DNA of 64,000 nt from Rubrimonas cliftonensis (lineage in GTDB: Bacteria; Pseudomonadota; Alphaproteobacteria; Rhodobacterales; Rhodobacteraceae). Of this stretch, positions 8,416 through 17,663 are shown piece after piece (position 1 is the stretch's first letter; every line of letters starts with the position of its first letter). The stretch lies in the NCBI RefSeq assembly GCF_900107585.1, contig NZ_FNQM01000004.1, positions 310,001 to 374,000 on the forward strand, given 5' to 3'. The notes under the pieces are model-generated. The model saw only the letters and a program-made list of their open reading frames with translations. It searched no databases and was not told the DNA's origin. The position numbers and the translations under genes are program-made.

Positions 8416-10188
8416 ATGGCGCGCGACCGTCGCTTCCGCAGCCAGGAATGGTTCGACAATCCCGGCAATCCGGGCATGACGGCGCTCTATGTCGAGCGCT
8501 ACCAGAACCACGGCTACACGCGGGAGGAGCTTCAGTCGGGCCGCCCGATGATCGGCATCGCCCAGACCGGCAGCGACCTCGCGCCCTGCAACAAGATCCA
8601 CGTCTTCCTCGCCGAGCGCATGAAGATGGGGATCCGGGACGCCGGCGGCGTGCCCATCGAGTTCCCGGTGCATCCCATCCAGGAGACCGGCAAGCGACCG
8701 ACCGCCGCGCTCGACCGCAACCTCGCCTATCTGGGACTGGTGGAGGTGCTGCACGGCTACCCGATCGACGGCGTGATCCTCACAACCGGCTGCGACAAGA
8801 CCACGCCGGCGATGCTGATGGGCGCGGCAACCGTCGACCTGCCGGCGATCTGCCTCAACGGCGGGCCGATGCTCGACGGCTGGTGGCGCGGCAGGCTGGC
8901 GGGCTCGGGCACGATCATCTGGGAGAGCCGCCGGCTGCTTGGCGAGGGCCTCATCGACTACCCCGAGTTCATGGAGCGGGTCTGCGCCGCGGCGCCCTCG
9001 CTCGGCCACTGCAACACCATGGGCACGGCCTCGACCATGAACGCGCTGGCCGAGGCGCTGGGCATGATGCTGCCGGGCACGGCGCAGATCCCCGCGCCCT
9101 ACAAGGCGCGCATGGACGCCGCCTACCACACCGGCCGACGCATCGTCGACATGGTCAAGGAGGATCTCCGGCCCTCCAAGATCATCACCCGCAAGGCGGT
9201 GGAGAACGCGATCATGGTCAACACCGCCATCGGCGGCTCGACCAATGCGCCGCCGCACATCGCCGCCATCGCGCGCCATGCGGGCGTCGAGATCAGCATC
9301 TGCGACTGGCAGGCCATCGGCTACGACCTGCCGCTGCTGGTGAACATGCAGCCCGCCGGCAGCCATCTCGGCGAGGGCTTCCACCGCGCGGGCGGCGTGG
9401 CGGCGGTTATGGGCGAGATGCGCGCGGCGGGCCTGCTGCACGGCGACGCGCTGACGGTCACGGGCGGCACCGTGGAGGACAATGTCGGCGCGCGCCGCTC
9501 GACAGACCGCGACGTGATCCGCCCCGTCTCCGAGCCGCTGCGCGAGAAGGCGGGCTTCCTCGTGCTGACCGGCAACCTTTTCGAGAGCGCGCTGATGAAG
9601 ACCTCGGTGATCTCGGAGGATTTTCGCACCCGCTACCTTCAGCACCCCGGCGCGGAGGGCGTCCACGAGGCGCGCGCCATCGTGTTCGAGGGGCCGGAGG
9701 ACTACCACCACCGCATCAACGACCCCTCCCTGCAGATCGCGGCGGACTGCATGCTGTTCATCCGCGGCGTCGGCCCGGTCGGCTATCCCGGCTCGGCGGA
9801 GGTGGTGAACATGCAGCCGCCGGACGCGCTGCTTCAGATGGGCGTCAACCACCTGCCTACGGTGGGGGACGGGCGGCAGTCGGGCACGTCGGAGTCGCCC
9901 TCGATCCTGAACGCCTCGCCCGAGGCCGCCATCGGCGGCGGGCTCGCCTTCATCAGGACCGGCGACCGCGTGAAGCTCGACCTCAACGCCGGGCGGCTCG
10001 ACCTGCTGGTGGATGCGGCCGAGTTCGAGGCCCGGCGCGCGGCGTGGTCGCCGCCGGACCTGAGGAACCAGACGCCGTGGCAGGAGCTCTACCGAGCCCA
10101 TGTCGGCCAGCTGTCGGACGGCGGTTGCCTGGAGTTCGCCACCGCCTACCGGCGGGCCGCCGAGGCATTGCCGCGCGACAACCACTGA
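8416..10188 (+). CDS. IlvD/Edd-family sugar-acid dehydratase
   Basis: 590 aa, Fe-S dependent dehydratase of the dihydroxy-acid dehydratase/6-phosphogluconate dehydratase family. Cluster-ligand cysteines are visible in DLAPCNKIH, TTGCDKTTPA and GHCNTMGTAST, together with the family's GGSTNAPPH and GDGRQSGTSESPSIL motifs. The last motif and overall length fit the pentonate/hexonate dehydratase branch (arabinonate, xylonate, galactonate) better than true IlvD. It converts a sugar acid to a 2-keto-3-deoxy acid. FAH-family and DenD-like genes about 2 kb downstream are consistent with a non-phosphorylative sugar-acid route. The exact sugar is unknown. Confidence 0.88.
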   Translation: MARDRRFRSQEWFDNPGNPGMTALYVERYQNHGYTREELQSGRPMIGIAQTGSDLAPCNKIHVFLAERMKMGIRDAGGVPIEFPVHPIQETGKRPTAALDRNLAYLGLVEVLHGYPIDGVILTTGCDKTTPAMLMGAATVDLPAICLNGGPMLDGWWRGRLAGSGTIIWESRRLLGEGLIDYPEFMERVCAAAPSLGHCNTMGTASTMNALAEALGMMLPGTAQIPAPYKARMDAAYHTGRRIVDMVKEDLRPSKIITRKAVENAIMVNTAIGGSTNAPPHIAAIARHAGVEISICDWQAIGYDLPLLVNMQPAGSHLGEGFHRAGGVAAVMGEMRAAGLLHGDALTVTGGTVEDNVGARRSTDRDVIRPVSEPLREKAGFLVLTGNLFESALMKTSVISEDFRTRYLQHPGAEGVHEARAIVFEGPEDYHHRINDPSLQIAADCMLFIRGVGPVGYPGSAEVVNMQPPDALLQMGVNHLPTVGDGRQSGTSESPSILNASPEAAIGGGLAFIRTGDRVKLDLNAGRLDLLVDAAEFEARRAAWSPPDLRNQTPWQELYRAHVGQLSDGGCLEFATAYRRAAEALPRDNH

Positions 10189-10239
10189 GCACCTGCGCGG
10201 GGCGTCGCCGCCTGCAGGGGCGCGAGGGCGTCGGCGTGC

Positions 10240-11940
10240 TCAGGCGGCCAGCGCGCTGCGCTCTTGCCGGCTCTCGCGGAACCCGGCGACAAGTCCGTTG
10301 AGCTCCGCCGCCTGCGCCTGAAGCGCGCGCGTGTCGTTCGACAGGCGGTCGGCCATCGCCGCGTTCTCCTGGGTGATCGTGTCAAGCTGGCGCAGGCTGG
10401 CGGACACCTCGGTGACGCCCGACGCCTGCTCGGTGGACGCCTGGGAAATCTCGGTGAACGCGGCGAGCGCCTCGCGGATCGCCTCCGACGTCAGGCCGAG
10501 CGCGCCGCCCGTCCGCTCGACCACCTCAACACCGCGGTCGATGTGCCCGCGGCTTTCGTCCGCCAGCTTGGCGATGTCGCTGGCCGCCTTGCCGCTGCGC
10601 TGGGCGAGGTCGCGCACCTCCGCGGCGACCACCGCGAAGCCGCGCCCGGCCTCGCCGGCGCGCGCCGCCTCGACGCTGGCGTTGAGCGCGAGCAGGTTGG
10701 TCTGCGAGGCGATGGTGGTGATGACGCCGCTGATCTCGCCGATGCGCCCGGCGACGCTGCGGATCGAGCGCATCGCCTCGGTCGCCGCGCTGGCGGCCTC
10801 CCGCGCCGCCGCCGTCCGCTCCGCGGCGTCCTCGGACGTCGTCCGCGCGGCCCTGGCCGACCCGGCGCTGTTGGCCGCGGTGACGCTGATCTGCTCCATC
10901 GTCGCTGAGGTCTCCTCCAGCGACGCCGCCTGGCTTTCGCTGCGGCTCGACAGCGAGGTGGCGCCGTCGTCGATGGCGTCCGCGCTCGCCGAGACCTTGA
11001 CGGATAGCGCGCGAATCGCGCCGACCATCTCCCGCAGGCGGTCGACGGTGGCGTTGAAGGCTTCAAACAGGACGGTGAACTCGGGATCAGGCCGTTCGGC
11101 GATGGCGACGTCCAGCGCGCCGTCCGCCAGGTCGCCGAGCCTGTCGCGCAGCAGTTGCTGGGCCGTGACGCGCCCGGTGATGTCGGTGGCGAACTTCACC
11201 ACCTTCACGGTCTTGCCCCGCGCGTCGAGGATCGGCGTGTAGGTCGCCTGGATGAAGATGTCCTTCCCAGACTTGGTGATCCGTCGGAACTGGCCCTGTT
11301 GCGGTTGGCCGTCGGCGAGGTCGCGCCATAGTCTCGCGTAATCCGGCGACCGGGCCTCCTCCGGATCGACGAAAATGCGGTGGTGTCTGCCGACGATCTC
11401 CGCTTCGGCGTAGCCGATCCCGGCGAGGAAGTTTTCGTTGGCTGTCAGGATCTCGCCGCAGGGCTTGAATTCGATCACCGCCTGGCTGCGCGATATCGCG
11501 GCGAGCTGGGCGGCGGCGTCGCCGAGGACAAGTTGGGACGCGGTGACGTCGAGCGCGACCTTGATGACGCTGAGCACCCGGCCGCGCCGGTCCTTCACCG
11601 GCGCGTAGCTCGCTTCGAGCCAGAGCGGCGAGCCGTCCTTCCTGCGTCGCTCGAACAGGCCCGAAACCGGCTCGCCGCGGCCGAGCGTCGCCCAGAACTT
11701 GGCGTAGCAGGCGGATTGCGCGGCGCCGTCCGGCATGAACATGCGATGGTGGCGGCCGGTGATCTCGTCTTCGCTGAAGCCGCTCGCGCTGAGGAAATTC
11801 GCGTTCGCGCGAAGGATGGCGCCGTCGGGCGAGAACTCGATGACGGCGAAGGCGCCATCCACCGCCGCCATGTTCTGGGCATCGTCCAAGTCGTTTCCGA
11901 ACCATTTACGCACGTCGGCCTCCTGAAATGCCGGGATCAT
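10240..11940 (-). CDS. Cytosolic methyl-accepting chemotaxis protein with two PAS domains
   Basis: 566 aa chemoreceptor without transmembrane segments. PAS 1 lies at about residues 21-135 and PAS 2 at about 141-257; both have the 'GRHHR(M/I)F' and 'W..L..G.' heme/FAD-type PAS layout seen in Aer-like receptors. A HAMP-like helical stretch (about 260-315) leads to the signalling domain with the hairpin tip [34 protein letters not shown] (split here by domain, about 411-443). No CheW-tethering pentapeptide is seen at the C-terminus. The gene sits on the opposite strand between the dehydratase and the FAH gene, perhaps sensing redox state or a metabolite of that pathway (inference). Confidence 0.92.
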   Translation of the reverse strand: MIPAFQEADVRKWFGNDLDDAQNMAAVDGAFAVIEFSPDGAILRANANFLSASGFSEDEITGRHHRMFMPDGAAQSACYAKFWATLGRGEPVSGLFERRRKDGSPLWLEASYAPVKDRRGRVLSVIKVALDVTASQLVLGDAAAQLAAISRSQAVIEFKPCGEILTANENFLAGIGYAEAEIVGRHHRIFVDPEEARSPDYARLWRDLADGQPQQGQFRRITKSGKDIFIQATYTPILDARGKTVKVVKFATDITGRVTAQQLLRDRLGDLADGALDVAIAERPDPEFTVLFEAFNATVDRLREMVGAIRALSVKVSASADAIDDGATSLSSRSESQAASLEETSATMEQISVTAANSAGSARAARTTSEDAAERTAAAREAASAATEAMRSIRSVAGRIGEISGVITTIASQTNLLALNASVEAARAGEAGRGFAVVAAEVRDLAQRSGKAASDIAKLADESRGHIDRGVEVVERTGGALGLTSEAIREALAAFTEISQASTEQASGVTEVSASLRQLDTITQENAAMADRLSNDTRALQAQAAELNGLVAGFRESRQERSALAA

Positions 11941-12182
11941 GCATGATGCTTTCGCCGAGTTTCCATTGCCAATTGTTTAACGCGATCTGGATGTTTTCCC
12001 GATTTGACCGTCTTCGACGAGGCCGGGCCGCGACGAGCGCGCTGTCGGCGCCGCAGGAGGTTCCCGCTGGCGCCTGATGCTTCGCCCGGTTCAGGGCGGC
12101 CTCCGGCGCTTGGCGATGCCGGGCCATCGTGCTTTACCGGAGACGGGAAGGGGCGCGGCGGCGCCTGACGGGAGGGAAAAAC

Positions 12183-13028
12183 ATGAAACTGTTGCGCTTC
12201 GGGAATGCGGGCGAAGAGAAGCCGGGAATGCTCGACGCCGAGGGCCGTGTCCGCGACCTGTCGGGTCGCTGCGCCGACTTCAACGGCGCGGGCGTGTCGC
12301 TCGCCGCCATCGAGGCGATCCGCGCCCTGGATCCGTCGAGCCTGCCGCTGGTCGAGGGCGCGCCGCGCATCGGCCCCTGCGTGGCGGATACGCCGAACTT
12401 CTGGTGCATCGGCCTCAACTACGCCCGCCACGCCGCGGAGACCGGGGCGAAGCCGCCGGCCGAGCCGATCTTGTTCAACAAGGCGACCTCGACCATCGCC
12501 GGGCCGAACGATCCGGTGACGATCCCGAAGGACAGCGTGAAGTCCGACTGGGAGGTTGAGCTTGGCGTCGTCATCGGCGCGCCCTGCAGCCATGTGTCCG
12601 AGGCCGACGCGCTGAAGCATGTCGCCGGCTACTGCGTGATCAACGACCTCTCCGAGCGCGAGTGGCAGGTCGAGAAGGGCGGCCAGTGGGTCAAGGGCAA
12701 ATCCGCCCCCGGCTTCGCGCCCATCGGCCCATGGCTCGTCACGACCGACGAGATCGCCGACCCGCAGAACCTGCCGCTGTGGCTGGAGCTGAACGGGCGC
12801 AAGGTGCAGGACAGCAGCACCTCGGACATGATCTTCGGCGTCGCCCATATCGTCAGCTACATGAGCCGCTTCATGACGCTGCGCACCGGGGACGTCATCG
12901 CCACCGGCACGCCGGAGGGCGTGGGCATGGGCATGAAGCCGCAGGTCTTCCTCAAGCCCGGCGACACGATGAAGCTCGGCATCGCGGGCCTCGGCGAGCA
13001 GATGCAGGTCGCGAAGGCGTTCGGCTGA
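12183..13028 (+). CDS. Fumarylacetoacetate hydrolase family protein
   Basis: 281 aa FAH-fold enzyme that cleaves or hydrates acylpyruvate-type substrates. The core begins NFWCIGLNYARHAAETG; metal-binding Glu residues are in SDWEVELGVVIG and the C-terminal TGTPEGVGMGMKP loop is intact. It resembles 2,4-diketo-3-deoxy-L-fuconate hydrolase and related enzymes that act late in sugar-acid catabolism. The ATG at 12183 has a GGGAGGGAAAA site, so 18 in-frame residues upstream are excluded. Its stop overlaps the next gene (TGATG), so it is translationally coupled to the DenD-like dehydrogenase. Confidence 0.9.
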   Translation: MKLLRFGNAGEEKPGMLDAEGRVRDLSGRCADFNGAGVSLAAIEAIRALDPSSLPLVEGAPRIGPCVADTPNFWCIGLNYARHAAETGAKPPAEPILFNKATSTIAGPNDPVTIPKDSVKSDWEVELGVVIGAPCSHVSEADALKHVAGYCVINDLSEREWQVEKGGQWVKGKSAPGFAPIGPWLVTTDEIADPQNLPLWLELNGRKVQDSSTSDMIFGVAHIVSYMSRFMTLRTGDVIATGTPEGVGMGMKPQVFLKPGDTMKLGIAGLGEQMQVAKAFG

Positions 13029-13981
13029 TGCGCGCGCTGATCCTTGGCGGCGGCGGCTTTCTCGGCCGCAAGCTCGCCGGCGCGCTCGCGGCGCGGGGAA
13101 GTCTCCGCGGCGCGGCGATCTCGCGGCTGGCGCAGGTCGATCTCGCCGCGCCGGAGCCGGTGTCCGGCGCCGAGGGTCTGGCGCTCGACATCACCGACCG
13201 CGCCGCGACGGCTGCGCTGCTGGGGCAGGGGTGGGACGCGATCTTCCACCTCGCCGCGGTGGTGTCCGGCCAGGCCGAGGCGGAGCTGGAGACGGGTCTC
13301 GCCGTGAACCTGCAGGGCTCGCTCAACGTGCTGGAGGGCGCGCGCGCCGCCGGCGGGGCGCCGGTTCTCGTCTTCGCCTCGTCGGTGGCGGTCTATGGCG
13401 GCGACGTGCCCGACCCGCTGCACGATTTCGTCGCGCTGCAGCCGCAGACCTCCTACGGCGCGCAGAAGGCGGCGGTCGAGCTGCTGGTCAGCGACCACGC
13501 CCGCCGCGGGCTGATCGACGGGCGCTCGGTGCGGCTGCCGACGGTGACGGTGCGGCCGGGCAAGCCCAACGCGGCGGCGTCGTCCTTCATGTCGTCGATC
13601 TTCCGCGAGCCGTTGCAGGGCCAGACCGCGAACTGCCCGGTGGGCGAGGACTACCCGATCTGGCACTGCTCGCCGCGCGTGGTGATCCGCAACCTGATCC
13701 ACGCCGCGGAGGTCGACGGCGCGGCGCTGGGCGCGACCCGCGCCTTCGCGCTGCCGGGGCGGCGCGACACCGTGGGCGAGATGATCGCGGCGATGACGCG
13801 GGTGGCCGGGCCGGAGGCCGCGACGCGCATCACATGGGAGCGCGACCCGGTGATCGAGCGCATCGTCATGGGCTGGCGCGCCGGGCTTCGCCCCGACCAC
13901 GCGCTGCGCCTCGGCTTCGTCGCCGACGCGAGCTTCGAGGACAACATCCGCGGGTTCCTGGAGGACGACGTCGCCGCCTGA
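13028..13981 (+). CDS. denD: NAD-dependent epimerase/dehydratase, D-erythronate dehydrogenase-like
   Basis: 317 aa extended SDR. The Rossmann motif is LILGGGGFLGRKLA, followed by DITDRAA, FHLAAVVSGQAE, the catalytic Ser in FASSVAVYGG and YGAQKAA (YxxxK). The segment GRSVRLPTVTVRPGKPNAAAS and the full length match D-erythronate dehydrogenase (DenD) type proteins, which oxidise four-carbon sugar acids at C2. The ATG overlaps the FAH stop. Together with the dehydratase this points to an aldonate/tetronate catabolic set. The substrate is inferred from family and context only, so the gene symbol is tentative. Confidence 0.82.
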   Translation: MRALILGGGGFLGRKLAGALAARGSLRGAAISRLAQVDLAAPEPVSGAEGLALDITDRAATAALLGQGWDAIFHLAAVVSGQAEAELETGLAVNLQGSLNVLEGARAAGGAPVLVFASSVAVYGGDVPDPLHDFVALQPQTSYGAQKAAVELLVSDHARRGLIDGRSVRLPTVTVRPGKPNAAASSFMSSIFREPLQGQTANCPVGEDYPIWHCSPRVVIRNLIHAAEVDGAALGATRAFALPGRRDTVGEMIAAMTRVAGPEAATRITWERDPVIERIVMGWRAGLRPDHALRLGFVADASFEDNIRGFLEDDVAA

Positions 13982-13996
13982 CGGGACGGCCCGCGC

Positions 13997-14587
13997 TCAG
14001 GCTGAGACGAACAGATCCTCCGCGCGGATCGTCATCGCCACGCCGCCGAGCTCGACCACCCCGCCGAGCTCGACCACGCCTGACCGCAGCACGCGCGACT
14101 CGATCAGCACGCCGCTCTCCGGCGTCGGGCCGGCGGCGCGGCTGTGCTGGATCAGCAGCCTGCGCTCGACATCCACGAGCAGGTAGTGCCGCACGCTGGG
14201 CAGGCTGAAGTAGTCGGAGAGCTTGCGCGCGGTGTCGACCGAAATCTGGAGCGGGCTGAGCACGTCGCAGATGACGACCGGCGTATCGGCCTGCACGCCG
14301 AGCTGGCCCATGCCGCCGCCGCTCAGCAGCGCCACGTCGGCGGGATAGACCGTGGTGGCGTTCACGACGATCGGCGAGCCGTCGGCCAGCACGGTGCCGG
14401 CGGCGCCCGACAGGCGCATCGCGGTCCGCAGGGCGATGGCGACGTCCTCGCGCGCGCGCAGCGCCGCGAGCGTATGGGCGCCGATCGCCACCACGCATCC
14501 GTCCACGAGCGCGTGGCGGCGCACTTCGGGCTGGGTGATGACCCAGTCTATGAATTCGGGCGCGGTAGTTCTTGCGTTTGGGCGCAT
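13997..14587 (-). CDS. Uma2/DUF820-type PD-(D/E)XK nuclease-like protein
   Basis: 196 aa. The order RHALVDGCVVAIG, ...YPADVALLSGG, DTPVVICDVLSPLQISVDTARKL (CDVLSP...K) and SVRHYLLVDVERR reproduces the Uma2/DUF820 restriction-endonuclease-like fold. The position normally held by Glu (vEVLSP) is Asp here, and the 'YPD' Asp is displaced (YPAD), so catalytic competence is uncertain. The ATG at 14587 has a GGAGGG site; four earlier in-frame codons from a GTG would overlap that site. A near-C-terminal VELGGVVELGGV duplication comes from an 18-bp tandem repeat. Function of the family is unknown in cells. Confidence 0.7.
   Translation of the reverse strand: MRPNARTTAPEFIDWVITQPEVRRHALVDGCVVAIGAHTLAALRAREDVAIALRTAMRLSGAAGTVLADGSPIVVNATTVYPADVALLSGGGMGQLGVQADTPVVICDVLSPLQISVDTARKLSDYFSLPSVRHYLLVDVERRLLIQHSRAAGPTPESGVLIESRVLRSGVVELGGVVELGGVAMTIRAEDLFVSA
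14043..14077. repeat. 18-bp-period tandem duplication inside the Uma2-like gene
   Basis: Two identical 17-base copies (CCGCCGAGCTCGACCAC) at 14043-14059 and 14061-14077, separated by one C, giving an in-frame six-residue repeat (VELGGV) in the encoded protein. It looks like a recent slippage or duplication event, and since the period is a multiple of three the frame is kept. Confidence 0.9.
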
Positions 14588-14611
14588 GATGCCCTCCACG
14601 GCTGGTGGGGC

Positions 14612-14815
14612 CTAAAGGATGATCTTGTTGCGCGGGCGCGTGCGCCGAGCCTTGGCGGAGCCGCGGCATCCGCGTCCCACTGTCCTGCCCAGCCGCTGTG
14701 CGAGGCGTGCGGTCGTCTGTATGCCGCCCAAAAGGACGAAGCAGATGATCAGATAGGCAACGCAAACCGCTGCTGCGATAAAGAACAGTGCGGCCGCGTC
14801 CAAGTCGAGCGCCAT
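14612..14815 (-). CDS. Small single-span membrane protein
   Basis: 67 aa from the ATG at 14815, preceded by AGGAGACTGGAAATC (AGGAG about 10 bases upstream). Residues about 7-31 form one hydrophobic helix (AAALFFIAAAVCVAYLIICFVLLGG), followed by a strongly basic tail (RLAQRLGRTVGRG...KARRTRPRNK) that should stay in the cytoplasm. I do not recognise a family. It lies just upstream of the Uma2-like gene on the same strand. It is short, but the ribosome site, clean helix and positive-inside tail support it as real. Confidence 0.5.
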   Translation of the reverse strand: MALDLDAAALFFIAAAVCVAYLIICFVLLGGIQTTARLAQRLGRTVGRGCRGSAKARRTRPRNKIIL

Positions 14816-14962
14816 GATTTCCAGTCTCCTGCGGGCGCGAGCGACTCGCTGTCCTGGCAAAGACAGTGCCGCCGATCTCGCCCGCAGGCTGTAGGATTTC
14901 TCACAAATGCCGCGTTAAGAGCGGTTCGGTAGCAAGAAATTTAGCTGGAAGCCGGCCGGGAC

Positions 14963-17164
14963 TCAGGCGGCGCGCGCCGTCGCCGTGGCGCGGAGGCGGC
15001 CGCCCGCCGCCGCCGTCTCGCGCAGGAGCGCCGGCGCCGCGAAGCGCGCGCCGCAGCGCGCCGCGAGGTCGTCGCAGATGGCGACTACGCGGGCCGGGCC
15101 GGTCATGTCGATCCACGAGAACGGCCCGCCCGACCACGGCGCGAAGCCCCAGCCCAGGATCGCGCCGACATCGCCCTCGCGCATGTCGGTCAGCACGCCC
15201 TCCTCATAGGCGCGCACGGCCTCCAGCGCCTGCGCCAGCATCAGGCGGTTCTGCACGTCCTCCAGCGGCGGCTGCTCGGGGGCGTGCGGGTGCATCCCGG
15301 CCAGCCCCGGCCAGAAGCCCAGCCGCTTGCCCCTGTCGTCGTAGTCGTAGAGGCCTTTGCCGTTCTTGCGGCCCTTGCGGCCGTGCGTCTCCACCAGCGC
15401 CTCGAGCAGCGCGTCGGCGGGGTTCTCCGGGTCGGCGTCCCCCGTGGCGGCCTTCGTGGCGCGGGCGATGGAGAGCCCCAGCTCCAGCGAGGTCTCGTCG
15501 GTGAGCTGCAGCGGGCCCACCGGCATCCCCAGCATCTTCGCGGCGTTGTCGATCAGCGAGGGCGCCATGCCCTCGGCGATCATCCGCAGCCCCTCGTTGA
15601 TGTAGGGGATGATGCAGCGGTTGGCGTAGAAGAACCGCGCGTCGTTGACGACGATCGGCGTCTTGCGAAGCTGGCGCACGAAGTCGAGCGCCTTGGCCAC
15701 CGCGACGTCGCCGGTCTGCGCGCCCTTGATGATCTCGACCAGCATCATCTTGTGCACCGGCGAGAAGAAATGGATGCCGATGAAGCGCGCGGGGTCGCGG
15801 CTGGCCCTGGCCAGTTCGCCGATCGGCAGGGTGGAGGTGTTGGTGGCGAACACGGCGTTCCCGCCGAGATGCGCCTCGGCCTTGGCGGTGGCCTCGGCCT
15901 TGATCCTCGGATCCTCGAACACCGCCTCCACCACGAGGTCGCAGCCCTGCAGCGCGGCGTAGTCGGGGGTGGCGGTCAGCCGCGCGAGCGTGGCGGCCCT
16001 GCCGTCGGCGTCGAGCCGCCGGGCCTTCACCGCGCCGTCGCAGAGGCTCTCCACGGTGGCGCGGCCGCGCTCGGCGGCGGCCGCGTCGCGGTCGATCAGC
16101 ACGACCTCCATGCCGGCCAGCAGCGAGACATAGGCGACGCCGGCGCCCATCATCCCCGCGCCGAGCACGCCGAGCTTCCTAACCGTCTGGTCGGGCACGT
16201 CGAACGGGCGCGAGGCGCCCTTCTCCAGCGCCTGCTTGTCGATGAAGAGCGAGCGGATCATCGCCTCGGAGGACGGGTTCATCAGCACGGAGGTGAACCA
16301 GCGCGCCTCGATGCGGATGGCGGTGTCGAAATCCACCAGCGCGCCCTCGTAGACCGCGCTCAGCATCGCCTTGGGCGCGGGATAGGCGCCCCTGCTCTTG
16401 CCGTGGGTCATGGCGACGGCGCCGAGGAAGACGGGGAAGCCGGCGGGCGTGTAGGGCGCGCCGCCGGGCAGCTTGTAGCCCTTCTGGTCCCACGGCTTGA
16501 CGGCCGCCGCCTCGCCGGCCCCGCGCGCCCAGGCCTTCGCCGTCTCCAGCAGGGCGTCGGGCGGCGTCACCTCGTCGATCAGGCCCGCGGACTTCGCGCG
16601 GGCGGGGTCCGGCGTCTTGCCCTCCAGCAGGAACGGCGCGGCGGCCATCACGCCCATCATCCGGACGAGCCGCGTCGTGCCGCCGGCGCCGGGGAAGATG
16701 CCGACGAGTATCTCGGGCAGGCCGATCTTCGCCTTCGGGTTGTCGGCGGCGAAGCGGCGGTGGCAGGCGAGGCCGAGCTCAAGCCCTATGCCCATCGCTG
16801 TGCCGGGGCTCGCCCAGGCGAAGGGCTTGCCGCCCTTGCCGGTCTTGGGGTCGGCGCCGGCGCGCTCGATCTTGCGCAGCACGCCGTGCAGCTGCATCAC
16901 GAAGCCGAAGATGGCGGCGGCCGGGTCGGCGCCGGCGCGCTCCTTCATCGTCGCGATCACGCCGAGGTCCATGCCGCCGGCGAAGTCGCGCTTGCCCGAC
17001 GCGATCACCGCGCCGCGAACCTCCGGGTCGGCCAGCGCGCGGTCAACGCAGGCGTCGAGCTGCGCGACGCCGTCGAGCGTGAGCACGTTCATCGACGCGC
17101 CGGGCAGATCCCAAGCGATCACGGCGACGCCGTCATCCACGCTGTAGCTGAAGATCTCGGTCAT
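14963..17164 (-). CDS. fadJ: Bifunctional enoyl-CoA hydratase / 3-hydroxyacyl-CoA dehydrogenase (FadB/FadJ type)
   Basis: 733 aa alpha-subunit-type enzyme of beta-oxidation. An N-terminal crotonase domain (about 1-300) carries GGMDLGV and the GLPEILVGIFPGAGGTTRLVRM segment. A 3-hydroxyacyl-CoA dehydrogenase NAD domain begins at about 331 with KLGVLGAGMMGAGVAYVSLLAG; the catalytic His lies in IGIHFFSPVHKM, and the C-terminal HAD domains contain VGPLQLTDETSLE. It performs the second and third steps of fatty acyl-CoA oxidation. It is the last gene of a leftward operon after thiolase and an NTF2-like gene (33-base gap to the latter). Confidence 0.95.
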   Translation of the reverse strand: MTEIFSYSVDDGVAVIAWDLPGASMNVLTLDGVAQLDACVDRALADPEVRGAVIASGKRDFAGGMDLGVIATMKERAGADPAAAIFGFVMQLHGVLRKIERAGADPKTGKGGKPFAWASPGTAMGIGLELGLACHRRFAADNPKAKIGLPEILVGIFPGAGGTTRLVRMMGVMAAAPFLLEGKTPDPARAKSAGLIDEVTPPDALLETAKAWARGAGEAAAVKPWDQKGYKLPGGAPYTPAGFPVFLGAVAMTHGKSRGAYPAPKAMLSAVYEGALVDFDTAIRIEARWFTSVLMNPSSEAMIRSLFIDKQALEKGASRPFDVPDQTVRKLGVLGAGMMGAGVAYVSLLAGMEVVLIDRDAAAAERGRATVESLCDGAVKARRLDADGRAATLARLTATPDYAALQGCDLVVEAVFEDPRIKAEATAKAEAHLGGNAVFATNTSTLPIGELARASRDPARFIGIHFFSPVHKMMLVEIIKGAQTGDVAVAKALDFVRQLRKTPIVVNDARFFYANRCIIPYINEGLRMIAEGMAPSLIDNAAKMLGMPVGPLQLTDETSLELGLSIARATKAATGDADPENPADALLEALVETHGRKGRKNGKGLYDYDDRGKRLGFWPGLAGMHPHAPEQPPLEDVQNRLMLAQALEAVRAYEEGVLTDMREGDVGAILGWGFAPWSGGPFSWIDMTGPARVVAICDDLAARCGARFAAPALLRETAAAGGRLRATATARAA

Positions 17165-17197
17165 GGCTGCTCTCCCGCCGGCGCACCGGCCCTGTTT

Positions 17198-17656
17198 TCA
17201 GGTCTTGCCGCGCCGCGCTTCGGCGACCTGGCTGGTGAGTTGATGATACCAGGCGCTGATGAGCGGGTCGCGCCGGCGCTCCTCGTTGTGGGCCACCACG
17301 GCGGCGATGCGCGCGCCGCCCATGGTGCGGCGGACGGCGTAGGTCACGTCGACGGCGGCGACTTCCTCGCCGATCTCGTTCAGCGGCCGCCAGGTGAGGC
17401 TGACCATGTGCATCCCGGGGTCGAAGCCGTCGATGCGCAGGCCGCCGATGGCGATAGTTCTCATGCCGGCCCAGCGATAGGTGTCGATGATCTTGGTGAT
17501 CTCCGCATGCAGCACGCGCGCCTCAGTCACCATCACGGTGCGGTCCGGCCGGATCACCGGCAGGGGCAGGCGATAGGCGGCGACCACCGACTCGATGTCG
17601 CCCTCTCCGAGCGACTTGCGGTAGCCCTCGATGAAGGTCTCGATCTCGCGCGCCAT
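17198..17656 (-). CDS. NTF2/SnoaL-like small protein in beta-oxidation operon
   Basis: 152 aa, probably a cone-shaped NTF2-like fold: an N-terminal helix (REIETFIEGYRKSLGEGDIESVVAAY), PVIRPDRTVMVTEARVLHAEI, then alternating beta segments (IAIGGLRIDGFDPGMHMVSLTWRPLN). No clear catalytic Asp-His dyad of ketosteroid isomerases is evident. It sits 7 bases after the thiolase stop and 33 bases before fadJ, so it is certainly co-transcribed with them. The function is unknown; a stabilising, binding or isomerase role in lipid breakdown is inference from position. Confidence 0.7.
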   Translation of the reverse strand: MAREIETFIEGYRKSLGEGDIESVVAAYRLPLPVIRPDRTVMVTEARVLHAEITKIIDTYRWAGMRTIAIGGLRIDGFDPGMHMVSLTWRPLNEIGEEVAAVDVTYAVRRTMGGARIAAVVAHNEERRRDPLISAWYHQLTSQVAEARRGKT

Positions 17657-17663
17657 CGGCGCC

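Noticed and set aside
8263-10185. A 640-codon minus-strand frame opposite the dehydratase
   Set aside because: Composition artefact; the plus-strand dehydratase has all its cluster cysteines.
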